This document shows, piece by piece, positions 5,743 through 11,666 of a stretch of 11,666 nt of DNA. This DNA is from an uncultured Coriobacteriales bacterium (lineage in GTDB: Bacteria > Actinomycetota > Coriobacteriia > Coriobacteriales > UMGS124). A model generated the notes under the pieces. It had not been told where the DNA came from, searched no databases, and saw only the letters and a program-made list of their open reading frames with translations. Positions within the stretch are counted from its first letter, which is position 1. Each line of letters opens with the position of its first letter. The stretch is from contig CAKUKJ010000036.1 of assembly GCA_934662525.1 (NCBI GenBank), positions 1 to 11,666 on the forward strand, read 5' to 3'. The translations under genes and the position numbers were made by a program.

Positions 5743-6960
5743 TTACTCGTTCTCCTCGTCCGATGCGGTGGCCGAGTCGTTTGCGAACTCATAGAGCGCC
5801 TGGTTGAGGTCGACCCAGCCTGTCCAACCGAAGTGCACGATATCGTAGAGCCAGTACTGCTCGTATTCACGGTCGGAGAAGTCGCACACCCGCGCCCCTG
5901 CCTCCTCGCAGATTTGGCGCACGTGGCTGTAGCAGTTCTCGCGCGTTTGGGCGTCGATGCCGATGAGGTCGTAGTAGGGCCCCATTTCCGGGCATATGAC
6001 GACCATGACGTCGACGCCGCATTCGTCGGCGACCTTCAGGAACGCGGCAAGGTCGTCGTACTCAGGCGTGTCGGTGTAGGTCTCGTCGGCGCGCGAGCCT
6101 GCTGCGGCGTCGAGCACGGGGGCGAGCGACTTGCTGTAGAAGGTGTCTTCCACGCCCCAGTCGTTGTTTGTGGAACGGGTCTTGGCGTAGTCGAGCGCCG
6201 CAGCGCGCATGGCGTCCCAATCGGGCGTCTGCTCCTCCTGGTCGGCGACGCTTTCTATGCCGCGCGAGCGCACCTCGCTCAAGTCGCGGCGCAGCGACAG
6301 GCCGTCGAAGGCCGAGAAAACGACGCGGTTGAGACAGTCTTGCGGCAAGCTGCCCGACGCCGAGTCGAGCTTCGTCTCGTCGATGCCCAGCTCGGCCAGA
6401 CGGTCCCGCACGTAGGCCTTTGTCTCGTCGCTGATGGCGTCGTTGTCGCAGAATGCCTGGTACAGCGAGTAAGAGAAGCGCGTCTGGAACGTGGAGGCGT
6501 CCTCGCCGCCGTCAACGAACCACCCAGGGCTCACGATGAGCACGCATTTCTGGCGCGGCAGCCCCTCGTCTTGGGCAAGGGCGCCCAGGGCTATGGTCTG
6601 CCAGAGGCTCTGGTCGTATGCCTCGCCCACGAGCATGAGGTCGAGGCCGTAGTTCGTCTGCCCAAAGACTTGGGAAGCCACCTGCGGCACGGTGCTTGCC
6701 GGCGTGGAGAACTCAGACGAGCCGAAGACGATGAGCGAGCGGTCTGTCATGTTCGCCCGCATGAAGTCGACGCTCGACGACTTCGCCCCCGAGTACACGT
6801 ACCCGTAGTTCTGTGAGGCGTTCACGTCGCCCTGGGCCGGCCAGGCGGTGAAGACGCACGCCACGCCCACCCCTGCCAGGGCGATGCCCACGCTGGCGGC
6901 AGCCAGGCGCAAGCGCACCTGGCGGGGATTCATGGGTTTTGGCTTCATCTTGCGGGCCAC
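5743..6960 (-). CDS. dltD: D-alanyl transfer protein DltD
   Basis: This 405-residue SGNH-like protein, anchored by one N-terminal helix (about 18-38), acts outside the cell to place D-alanine on teichoic acids. The nucleophile motif FGSSEFS is at 79-85, with the Ser pair 81/82 following the Gly. Further family segments are VSPGWFVDG (143-151) and NNDWGVEDTFY (265-275). The C-terminal Asp-x-x-His pair is LYDIVHFGWTGW (371-382), giving Asp373 and His376. The start is GTG 6960 with AAAGG about 7 bases upstream; in-frame ATGs at 6948 and 6933 lack one. It lies 41 bases after dltC and one base before dltX. Length and motifs are normal, so it looks functional. Confidence 0.95.
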   Translation of the reverse strand: MARKMKPKPMNPRQVRLRLAAASVGIALAGVGVACVFTAWPAQGDVNASQNYGYVYSGAKSSSVDFMRANMTDRSLIVFGSSEFSTPASTVPQVASQVFGQTNYGLDLMLVGEAYDQSLWQTIALGALAQDEGLPRQKCVLIVSPGWFVDGGEDASTFQTRFSYSLYQAFCDNDAISDETKAYVRDRLAELGIDETKLDSASGSLPQDCLNRVVFSAFDGLSLRRDLSEVRSRGIESVADQEEQTPDWDAMRAAALDYAKTRSTNNDWGVEDTFYSKSLAPVLDAAAGSRADETYTDTPEYDDLAAFLKVADECGVDVMVVICPEMGPYYDLIGIDAQTRENCYSHVRQICEEAGARVCDFSDREYEQYWLYDIVHFGWTGWVDLNQALYEFANDSATASDEENE

Positions 6961-7001
6961 GGCTAACCTTTCTTGCAGAACCTGCCTTTAGCGGGACGGA
7001 C

Positions 7002-7250
7002 TTACATGCGCTCGGCAGTGCGGGCGACGATCTTGTTGAGGGTGTTCATTTCCTCGCGCTCGAGCTCGGTGGGGGCGATGGACACGCCGAAGTTGGCCTC
7101 AAGCGCCACGAGCAGCTCGATGGCGGTCAGCGAGTCGAGCACGTCCTCCTCAAAGAGGTCGATGTCGGGCTCGTCGCGGATGTCGTCCTCGCCGGTGATG
7201 TCGGCCACGAGGTCGCAAATCTGATCGAAAAGGTCGGCGGGTGCGCTCAT
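7002..7250 (-). CDS. dltC: D-alanyl carrier protein DltC
   Basis: This 82-residue acidic acyl-carrier-like protein holds D-alanine as a thioester on a phosphopantetheine arm and delivers it from DltA to DltB. The attachment site is Ser40 in VLDSLTAIELL, and the rest fits the four-helix carrier fold. Length is typical (about 78-82). The start is ATG 7250 with GGAAAGGA about 8 bases upstream. It lies 24 bases after dltB, whose end carries two adjacent TAG stops (7275-7277 and 7272-7274). The neighbours dltA, dltB and dltD set it apart from fatty-acid or polyketide carriers. Confidence 0.95.
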   Translation of the reverse strand: MSAPADLFDQICDLVADITGEDDIRDEPDIDLFEEDVLDSLTAIELLVALEANFGVSIAPTELEREEMNTLNKIVARTAERM

Positions 7251-7274
7251 GTCACAATCCTTTCCTAGAGGCTA

Positions 7275-8471
7275 CTAAGCGGTCACGGGGTGCAAAACCT
7301 GGCCGCTGAACAGGGCAAAGCCGAAGAACACGCAAATCATCGTGATGGCCCAGGAAACAAGCTTGAACCAACCCTGCTTGCGATGCTGCTTGTAGAACCT
7401 GCTCTTCTTCTGAAAGGCCTCGCAGCTCGCCAGGAGCACGCCGTGGTACACGCCGTAGATGAGGTAGTCGGGCGTGATGCCGTGCCAGGCGCCCATAAGC
7501 ACGAAGTTGATCATGAACGCCACGCAGGCGCAGGTGAGCGTGGAGGAGAAGAGCTTGCGCTTGAGGGCGAACTGCGTGAAGCGCATGAACACGAAGTCGC
7601 GCAGCCAGCTGGAGAGGCTGATGTGCCAGCGGTTCCAGAAGTCCTTGATGTCGGTGGCGCAGAAGGGCGCGCGGAAGTTGCGCGGCACATCCACGCCCAA
7701 GGCGTACCCCACGCCCATGGCCATGTGCGAATAGCCCGCGAAGTCGAAGAACAGGTACAGGCCATAGGCGAAGGCGTACACAAGCTGCGTTTGCGCGAAA
7801 GCGACGCCCGTGGACGTGCCGATGGCCGCCGGGCCAAACCACATGAGCCACTGCGCGAGCGGCGCCGCCACAAACTTGTAGAGCGCGCCCGCCGCGAACC
7901 ACCCCAAGCCGCGCAGCAGAAGTTCCAGGTAAGCGTCGCGAGACAGGGGCTTGGTCGTGTTCTCCTCAAACGGGCGGCTGCGCAGGATGGGACCCGAGGT
8001 GAACGTGGGGAAAAACGACAGGAAGTACAGGTAGTGCCAGACCTTCACCTCGTGAATGAGCCCGTCGCGTGTCTCGATGAGCACCTGCACGGCCTTGAAG
8101 GTGATGTAGGAGATTCCCAAGAAGCCAAGGAAATCCGGCTCAAACACCACGCCCATCTTGTAGACGGCCAAGGGGGCTATCTGCACGGCCAACGCCGCGC
8201 GGTAGAGCCCGACCGCGTGCGGCGAGGGGGCCGAGCCGTCTTTGGGGTTGAACAAGCGGCATACCCAGCAGGCAAGCGCGATGGAGCCCACCAGGTAGCA
8301 TGCGAAGAAGGCGAGCGACGGCAGCGCCTTGGAGTAGAGAAGCGCCAGCATGGCAAGCGACGCCACACAGCCCCACGGTGCGATGGGGCGCTCGCGCACG
8401 CCGAGCACGACGGCCACGGCCACGATGGGGAGGAGCGGTATGAAGAACGCCGGGTCGAGGTAGAAGCTCAT
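7275..8471 (-). CDS. dltB: D-alanyl transfer membrane protein DltB (MBOAT family)
   Basis: This 398-residue polytopic membrane protein of the membrane-bound O-acyltransferase family accepts D-alanine from DltC on the inside and passes it outward. Many hydrophobic helices cover the whole length. Family hallmarks are FFDFAGYSHMAMG (241-253), FWNRWHISLSSWLRDFV (278-294, His283) and MGAWHGITPDYLIYG (326-340). His330 in the last corresponds to the catalytic MBOAT histidine. It begins 15 bases after dltA and TAGGGCGG at that junction may serve as binding site. No damage is visible. Confidence 0.95.
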   Translation of the reverse strand: MSFYLDPAFFIPLLPIVAVAVVLGVRERPIAPWGCVASLAMLALLYSKALPSLAFFACYLVGSIALACWVCRLFNPKDGSAPSPHAVGLYRAALAVQIAPLAVYKMGVVFEPDFLGFLGISYITFKAVQVLIETRDGLIHEVKVWHYLYFLSFFPTFTSGPILRSRPFEENTTKPLSRDAYLELLLRGLGWFAAGALYKFVAAPLAQWLMWFGPAAIGTSTGVAFAQTQLVYAFAYGLYLFFDFAGYSHMAMGVGYALGVDVPRNFRAPFCATDIKDFWNRWHISLSSWLRDFVFMRFTQFALKRKLFSSTLTCACVAFMINFVLMGAWHGITPDYLIYGVYHGVLLASCEAFQKKSRFYKQHRKQGWFKLVSWAITMICVFFGFALFSGQVLHPVTA

Positions 8472-8486
8472 GCCTTGCGCGCCGCC

Positions 8487-10094
8487 CTACAGGTCAAACA
8501 TGGCGGCGAGCGCCTTGCGGTCGGCCTTGCCGTTTGAGTTGAGGGGCATGACGTCGATGTATTTGAAGGAGCTGGGCACCATGTAGGCGGGCAACGCCTG
8601 CTTGAGCTGGCTCTTGATCTGCTTGGTGAGGGCAAAGCCGCGCGGGGCCTCCAGGTCGGAGGGCACGACGACGGCCGTGAGGTGGGCGATGGAGGAGCCC
8701 TTGCGCACGGGCAGCACGCAGGCCATGCGCACCTCGGGCACGGCGACCAGGCATGACTCGATGTCGCCGAGCTCGATGCGGTAGCCGTGCAGCTTCACCT
8801 GCAGGTCGAGCCTGCCGTGGTAGTAGATGATGCCGGAGGGGTCGCGCGTGACCTCGTCGCCCGTGCGGTACGACTTGCGGCCCTGCGCCAGCGCCTCGGG
8901 GCAGGAGTGAAACGCCGCCTGAGTGATGTCGGGACGTTTCCAATACCCGCGGGCCACCGTGTCGCCCACGATGTACATCTCGCCTGCCGTGCCGTCGGGC
9001 ACCTGCTCAAGCGTTGCGGGGTCCACGACGTACAGGTCGGTGCCGGGCTTGGCGAAGCCGATGGGAAGCGCCCGGTCGGCCTCGAGCATCTCGTCGGTGA
9101 TGCGCACGAGCGTCACCAGGTCGGTGGACTCGGTGGGGCCGTAGCCGTTGTAGACGTCGACCTTGCCGTGGAAGCGCTCGCGCACGGCGCGCACGGTCTC
9201 GGCGCGCAGGGTCTCGCCGGCAAGCAGCATGCGGTGCAGGCGCGGCATGAGGTCGACGCCGAACGACGGGTCGGCCAGGCACTGCTCCACAAAGGAGGGC
9301 GTGGACACCCAGTCGGTTGCCCCAGACTGCCTGAGCGCGTCGAACGTCGCGGCCAGGCTTGCGTCGGCCTTTGCCTCGTTGGCAAAGCACGTGTCGCCGC
9401 GCGTGAGGCCGCAGCACATGTCGGTGATGCTCACGTCGAAGGAGAACGGCGTGCGGTTGAACCACACGCGGCCGCCGAAGTCAGGGTCCTGGCCGTCTGC
9501 AAGGGGCTCCTCGAAGGCGTAGTCGCGCGTCATCCAGTCGTAGAAGCCGTCGACGCACTCAGTCATGACCTCCACGCCCTTGGGCGTGCCGGTGCTGCCC
9601 GAGGTGAACAGGATGTAGTAGGTGTCCTTCTTGGCAAGGCCTTCGAGCGCTTGGACCTGCTCGGCGGATATGGCCTGCCCGCAGGCGCGGGCAAGCTCGT
9701 CGGGGCCGATGCAGGGCGCGCCCACCTGGCAGTCGTCGGCACGGGCGAACGTGCCGATGGTGTCCAAGACGGCGGTGGGGGCCACCTGTGAGGCGATGTT
9801 GGCGACGCGCTCGGGCGGGTAGACCGTGTCGACGGGCGCATAGGCGTGGCCCGACTTCACGCAAGCCAAAAAGCTCACGAGCATGAGAGGCGACTTGTGG
9901 CCGTACACCACGAGCGGGGCGCCCGCGGGAATCGCGGGGTTGGCGGCAATCCAGCAGGCAAGCGCGTCGGATGCCGCGCGCAACTGGGCAAACATGATGC
10001 GCTCGCCTGCGCTGTTGGCAAAGGCGACGCGGTTGGGCACCACGTCCGCCTGGGCGTCCACCGCCTGTACGAACTCACTGTCAATCCTGGCCAC
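8487..10094 (-). CDS. dltA: D-alanine--D-alanyl carrier protein ligase DltA
   Basis: This 535-residue cytosolic adenylating enzyme activates D-alanine with ATP and loads it on DltC. Core motifs in order are the P-loop FTSGSTGTPKG (163-173), NRTPFSFDVS (213-222), NGYGPTEST (316-324), YRTGDEV (409-415), GRLDLQVKLHGYRIELGDIE (427-446) and the C-terminal lysine in NSNGKADRKAL (519-529, Lys523). Cys272 in STPSFVEQCL matches the cysteine known to favour D-alanine in DltA. The start is GTG 10094 with GGGGGCGG about 6 bases upstream. The enzyme is somewhat longer than the usual roughly 500 residues, chiefly through inserts around 198-212 and 115-150. It heads the dlt genes proper, 171 bases after the small lipoprotein gene, and a repeat element lies in that gap. 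Confidence 0.95.
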   Translation of the reverse strand: MARIDSEFVQAVDAQADVVPNRVAFANSAGERIMFAQLRAASDALACWIAANPAIPAGAPLVVYGHKSPLMLVSFLACVKSGHAYAPVDTVYPPERVANIASQVAPTAVLDTIGTFARADDCQVGAPCIGPDELARACGQAISAEQVQALEGLAKKDTYYILFTSGSTGTPKGVEVMTECVDGFYDWMTRDYAFEEPLADGQDPDFGGRVWFNRTPFSFDVSITDMCCGLTRGDTCFANEAKADASLAATFDALRQSGATDWVSTPSFVEQCLADPSFGVDLMPRLHRMLLAGETLRAETVRAVRERFHGKVDVYNGYGPTESTDLVTLVRITDEMLEADRALPIGFAKPGTDLYVVDPATLEQVPDGTAGEMYIVGDTVARGYWKRPDITQAAFHSCPEALAQGRKSYRTGDEVTRDPSGIIYYHGRLDLQVKLHGYRIELGDIESCLVAVPEVRMACVLPVRKGSSIAHLTAVVVPSDLEAPRGFALTKQIKSQLKQALPAYMVPSSFKYIDVMPLNSNGKADRKALAAMFDL

Positions 10095-10141
10095 AAGCCG
10101 CCCCCATCTTCCCCACTAAGCGAAACGGTCGAATCTCTCTA

Positions 10142-10261
10142 AACGCGGCGCATCAGGTTCCGCAACCCGTTAAAGCGCGGGTTCTCGTCCGCAAGGCGTC
10201 GGGAGGCGACGTGTACTGGAGTACTCTAGCCTCCCGAGAACGCGGCGGACGAGGTTCCGCA
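10142..10261. repeat. Compound palindromic element bordered by 23-bp direct repeats
   Basis: Two direct repeats, 10142-10164 and 10239-10261, share AACGCGGCG and AGGTTCCGCA around a four-base core that differs (CATC versus GACG), 97 bases apart. Between them is a nested fold: CTCGTCCGC (10184-10192) pairs with GCGGACGAG (10245-10253), TCGGGAGGC (10199-10207) pairs with GCCTCCCGA (10229-10237), and GTACT (10213-10217) pairs with AGTAC (10220-10224). A separate hairpin AACCCG / CGGGTT lies at 10164-10169 and 10178-10183. There is no T tract in either direction, so it is not an intrinsic terminator. It fills the gap between the lipoprotein gene and dltA and resembles a REP- or MITE-like element or a leader structure of dltA. 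Confidence 0.8.
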
Positions 10262-10265
10262 TCAC

Positions 10266-10520
10266 TTACGCCTCGGTGTTGATGACGGGAAGGTCGTCGC
10301 CGTAGCAGTTATCCTGCTCCCCCGACGCCTGGTCGGCCGAAGAGGCGTCGTCGGCCGACGCGTCGCTGCCGCTCGCGGCCTGGTCGGTGGCTGCGGGGGC
10401 GGAGCTCTGCGCCGTGGCGTCCTGCTGCTCGGTCTCGCCGCAACCGGCGAGCGCGAGGGTGCCTGCGGCGAGCAGGGTTGCAAGGGCGAGCGTGGCGAGG
10501 TTCTTGAGGGAGCTGGTCAT
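10266..10520 (-). CDS. Small secreted lipoprotein of unknown function
   Basis: This 84-residue protein has a short signal peptide (MTSSLKN, then a hydrophobic stretch 8-24) and a lipobox LAGC with the lipidated cysteine at 27. The mature part is an Ala/Ser/Asp/Gln-rich, acidic, probably disordered tail ending in DNCYGDDLPVINTEA, with one extra cysteine (Cys72). It should sit on the outer face of the membrane. TTTGGAGG about 7 bases before ATG 10520 is a good binding site. It is transcribed with the same orientation as dltA, 171 bases ahead of it, and could be the first gene of the operon or an independent unit. No family is recognised. Confidence 0.82.
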   Translation of the reverse strand: MTSSLKNLATLALATLLAAGTLALAGCGETEQQDATAQSSAPAATDQAASGSDASADDASSADQASGEQDNCYGDDLPVINTEA

Positions 10521-10868
10521 GAGATGCCTCCAAAGGGGGTCGGCAAAGTTGGGTTGATAGGTGCTTCGCTACATGGTAGCCCATACGCCGGCGCTTCAAC
10601 CGCAGCGCGCGCCATGCGACAAACTCAACAGCTATATTAAATAGGAGGGCGACAGGGCGGCCACATGGTCGAAGCTGCGCCATACGGCCTGTTTGCCATG
10701 AATAATCGCGCAAGGCTATACACATCCAGGCAAGGCACGATGTCCACTCAGGTTTCTGTTTATACCGTCGGCCAGAAACGTTGAGGAAACCTCCATATCC
10801 ACAGCCGGAAACATGCAGGTGCGGGGGTACTATCGGCGCGCTCGATTTCACCTTGAGGAAAAGGAACC
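10521..10868. other. Divergent intergenic region between lipoprotein gene and the cstA-type locus
   Basis: These 348 bases hold no convincing protein gene; frames crossing it are shadows. The binding site of the lipoprotein gene is at its left end, and GAGGAAAAGGA, the binding site of the 203-residue gene, at its right end. A short dyad GAGGAAACCTC lies near 10783, and an A+T-rich patch (tatattaaata) at 10633-10643. A + strand promoter candidate is listed separately. I could not place a promoter for the leftward genes with confidence. Confidence 0.5.
10693..10722 (+). promoter_or_regulatory. Promoter candidate for the 203-residue gene and cstA-like ORF
   Basis: TTGCCA (10693-10698) and TATACA (10717-10722) are separated by 18 bases. 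Transcription would begin near 10729, giving a leader of about 140 bases before ATG 10869. The match is moderate and unsupported by other data. Confidence 0.3.
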
Positions 10869-11480
10869 ATGGACGACCAGACGACCGAGCGGCAGGCCTT
10901 CGCCGCACAGGATGCAGCGCTTATGCAGCCGCATGCATCCGAGCGCGCCCAGACCATGCTGAAGCGCCTTCTCGCCGCCCATGAGACGTGGTTCGACGTG
11001 GAGCGCGACCGCACGGTCGCCGGTCGCGTCTTCCCCGGGGTTGCGGAGTACCACGAGCAGGGCGAGAGGTACGTGCTCACCAAGAGGGCCAAGCTCTGGG
11101 AGGTCGCCAGCAACGAATACGTCTTCTTCGACACCGTCGGGTTTCTCGAAGAAGGCGCATTCGAGGACATGGTTTCCTTCATGAAGGCGCAGGCTCTTCC
11201 CGAGATGGTCCATCCGCACCCCGACCACATGTTCTCCAACCTCTCCCTGGTGCTCATCGCCGACTCGGTTGCCCCCGAGGTGGTCCGCGCCGTGCGTCGC
11301 ACGCGCTTCCGCAAGAACTACAAGTGGGGCATCTGGGGATGGAGCGACTTGCGCGTCGCGGTCGTCGACCTGGGCGCGGGCGAAGTCGGGCGCGTGATGA
11401 CAAACGCCGCAGGAAAGACCCTCAAGAAGAACCTTGAGGCAAACCTGGCGCCTGCGGCACAGGCAAAGAAGGAGGACTGA
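10869..11480 (+). CDS. Unrecognised 203-residue cytoplasmic protein upstream of the cstA-like ORF
   Basis: No family is recognised. The protein has no signal peptide or membrane helix. The N-terminal third is helical and charged (ERAQTMLKRLLAAHETWFDVERD). The middle looks alpha/beta, with YVLTKRAKLWEVASNEYVFF (68-87) and NLSLVLIADSVAPEVVRAV (124-142). Then comes a basic aromatic patch RRTRFRKNYKWGIWGWSD (143-160) followed by a strand LRVAVVDLG and a lysine-rich tail. The start is ATG 10869 with AGGAAAAGGA about 4 bases upstream. It ends 5 bases before the cstA-type ORF, and its last codons AAGGAGGAC carry that ORF's binding site, so the two are co-translated. A link to substrate uptake or its control is suggested only by this context. 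Confidence 0.85.
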   Translation: MDDQTTERQAFAAQDAALMQPHASERAQTMLKRLLAAHETWFDVERDRTVAGRVFPGVAEYHEQGERYVLTKRAKLWEVASNEYVFFDTVGFLEEGAFEDMVSFMKAQALPEMVHPHPDHMFSNLSLVLIADSVAPEVVRAVRRTRFRKNYKWGIWGWSDLRVAVVDLGAGEVGRVMTNAAGKTLKKNLEANLAPAAQAKKED

Positions 11481-11485
11481 AGGGA

Positions 11486-11659
11486 ATGAACGCCACGCTC
11501 GTTCTTCTCGTCGCGATCGTCGTCCTCGTCGTGGGCTATGTGGCCTACGGTGGATGGCTCGCGAAGCAGTGGGGCCTTGATGACAGCAACGTCACCCCCG
11601 CGCACGCTCTTGAGGACGGCACCGACTACGTGCCTGCCAAGCCCTATGTGGCTCAATAG
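11486..11659 (+). CDS. CstA N-terminal segment ending at an early stop (split, truncated or short paralogue)
   Basis: The ORF encodes 57 residues: a membrane helix (about 5-22, LVLLVAIVVLVVGYVAYGG), a basic-aromatic stretch WLAKQWGLD and the loop TPAHALEDGTDYVPAK. In CstA, the peptide/pyruvate transporter induced by carbon starvation, the same helix is followed by a TPA...DG-x-DYVP loop and then GHHF-type sequence and many more helices. Here YVAQ and TAG (11657-11659) replace that continuation. AAGGAGG is 10 bases before ATG 11486, a strong binding site. The stop is followed by AGAGGAAAC at the window edge, which looks like a ribosome binding site for another ORF. It may be the first half of a split cstA, a broken gene, or a short protein; the remaining sequence is out of view. 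Confidence 0.65.
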   Translation: MNATLVLLVAIVVLVVGYVAYGGWLAKQWGLDDSNVTPAHALEDGTDYVPAKPYVAQ

Positions 11660-11666
11660 AGGAAAC

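Noticed and set aside
5509..6816. Long rightward open frame opposite dltD and dltX
   Set aside because: The - strand genes show catalytic motifs and proper starts; the opposite product is low-complexity Val/Arg/Ala sequence with no recognisable domain.
7290..8537. Long rightward frame opposite dltB (and a similar one at 8787-9791 opposite dltA)
   Set aside because: Both are mirror images of G+C-rich genes with strong motifs; the products show no membrane helices, domains or binding sites.
10142..10261. Intrinsic terminator after the lipoprotein gene
   Set aside because: The hairpins are strong but no T tract follows on either strand.

Overview
The window reads as chromosomal DNA of a high-G+C Gram-positive anaerobe. 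A class Coriobacteriia lineage (Collinsella/Olsenella/Atopobium-like) fits best. The reasons are high-G+C coding sequence, GTG starts on several genes, a group II ECF transporter module, a complete dlt (D-alanylation) operon and a CstA-type start. The taxon is an inference from gene content and base composition, not from a marker gene.

Layout. (1) Positions 1-1812, + strand: the tail of an upstream gene (probably the first ECF ATPase), then ecfA2 and ecfT in overlapping order, the energising module of a vitamin/metal ECF importer. (2) 1840-2325, +: a GNAT acetyltransferase closed by a clear intrinsic terminator (2366-2393). (3) 2394-2920: a gene-free convergent intergenic region. It holds an A+T-rich stretch with a palindrome and a good sigma-70-like promoter, then five hairpin repeats whose stems differ in sequence but keep pairing. 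This is the most unusual part of the window and may be a structured RNA. (4) 2921-10520, - strand: an extended dlt cluster. In transcription order it is a small lipoprotein, a 120-bp palindromic repeat element, dltA, dltB, dltC, dltD, a previously easy-to-miss dltX (C-terminal FIYNQF), a membrane-anchored transglutaminase-like protein with a Tyr/Gly/Gln/Arg-rich N-terminal domain, and a family 8 glycosyltransferase. (5) 10521-10868: divergent intergenic region. (6) 10869-11659, +: an unrecognised 203-residue protein followed 5 bases later by an ORF that matches the first helix and loop of CstA but stops after 57 codons.

How the genes work together. DltA activates D-alanine and loads it on DltC. 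DltB, DltX and DltD then pass it across the membrane to an envelope polymer such as a teichoic or lipoteichoic acid. The transglutaminase-like protein and the GT8 enzyme lie 16 and 9 bases behind their upstream neighbours, so they are probably co-expressed and may modify or sense the same envelope. The ECF module serves cofactor uptake. The rightmost pair probably belongs to a pyruvate/peptide uptake (carbon starvation) locus cut by the window edge.
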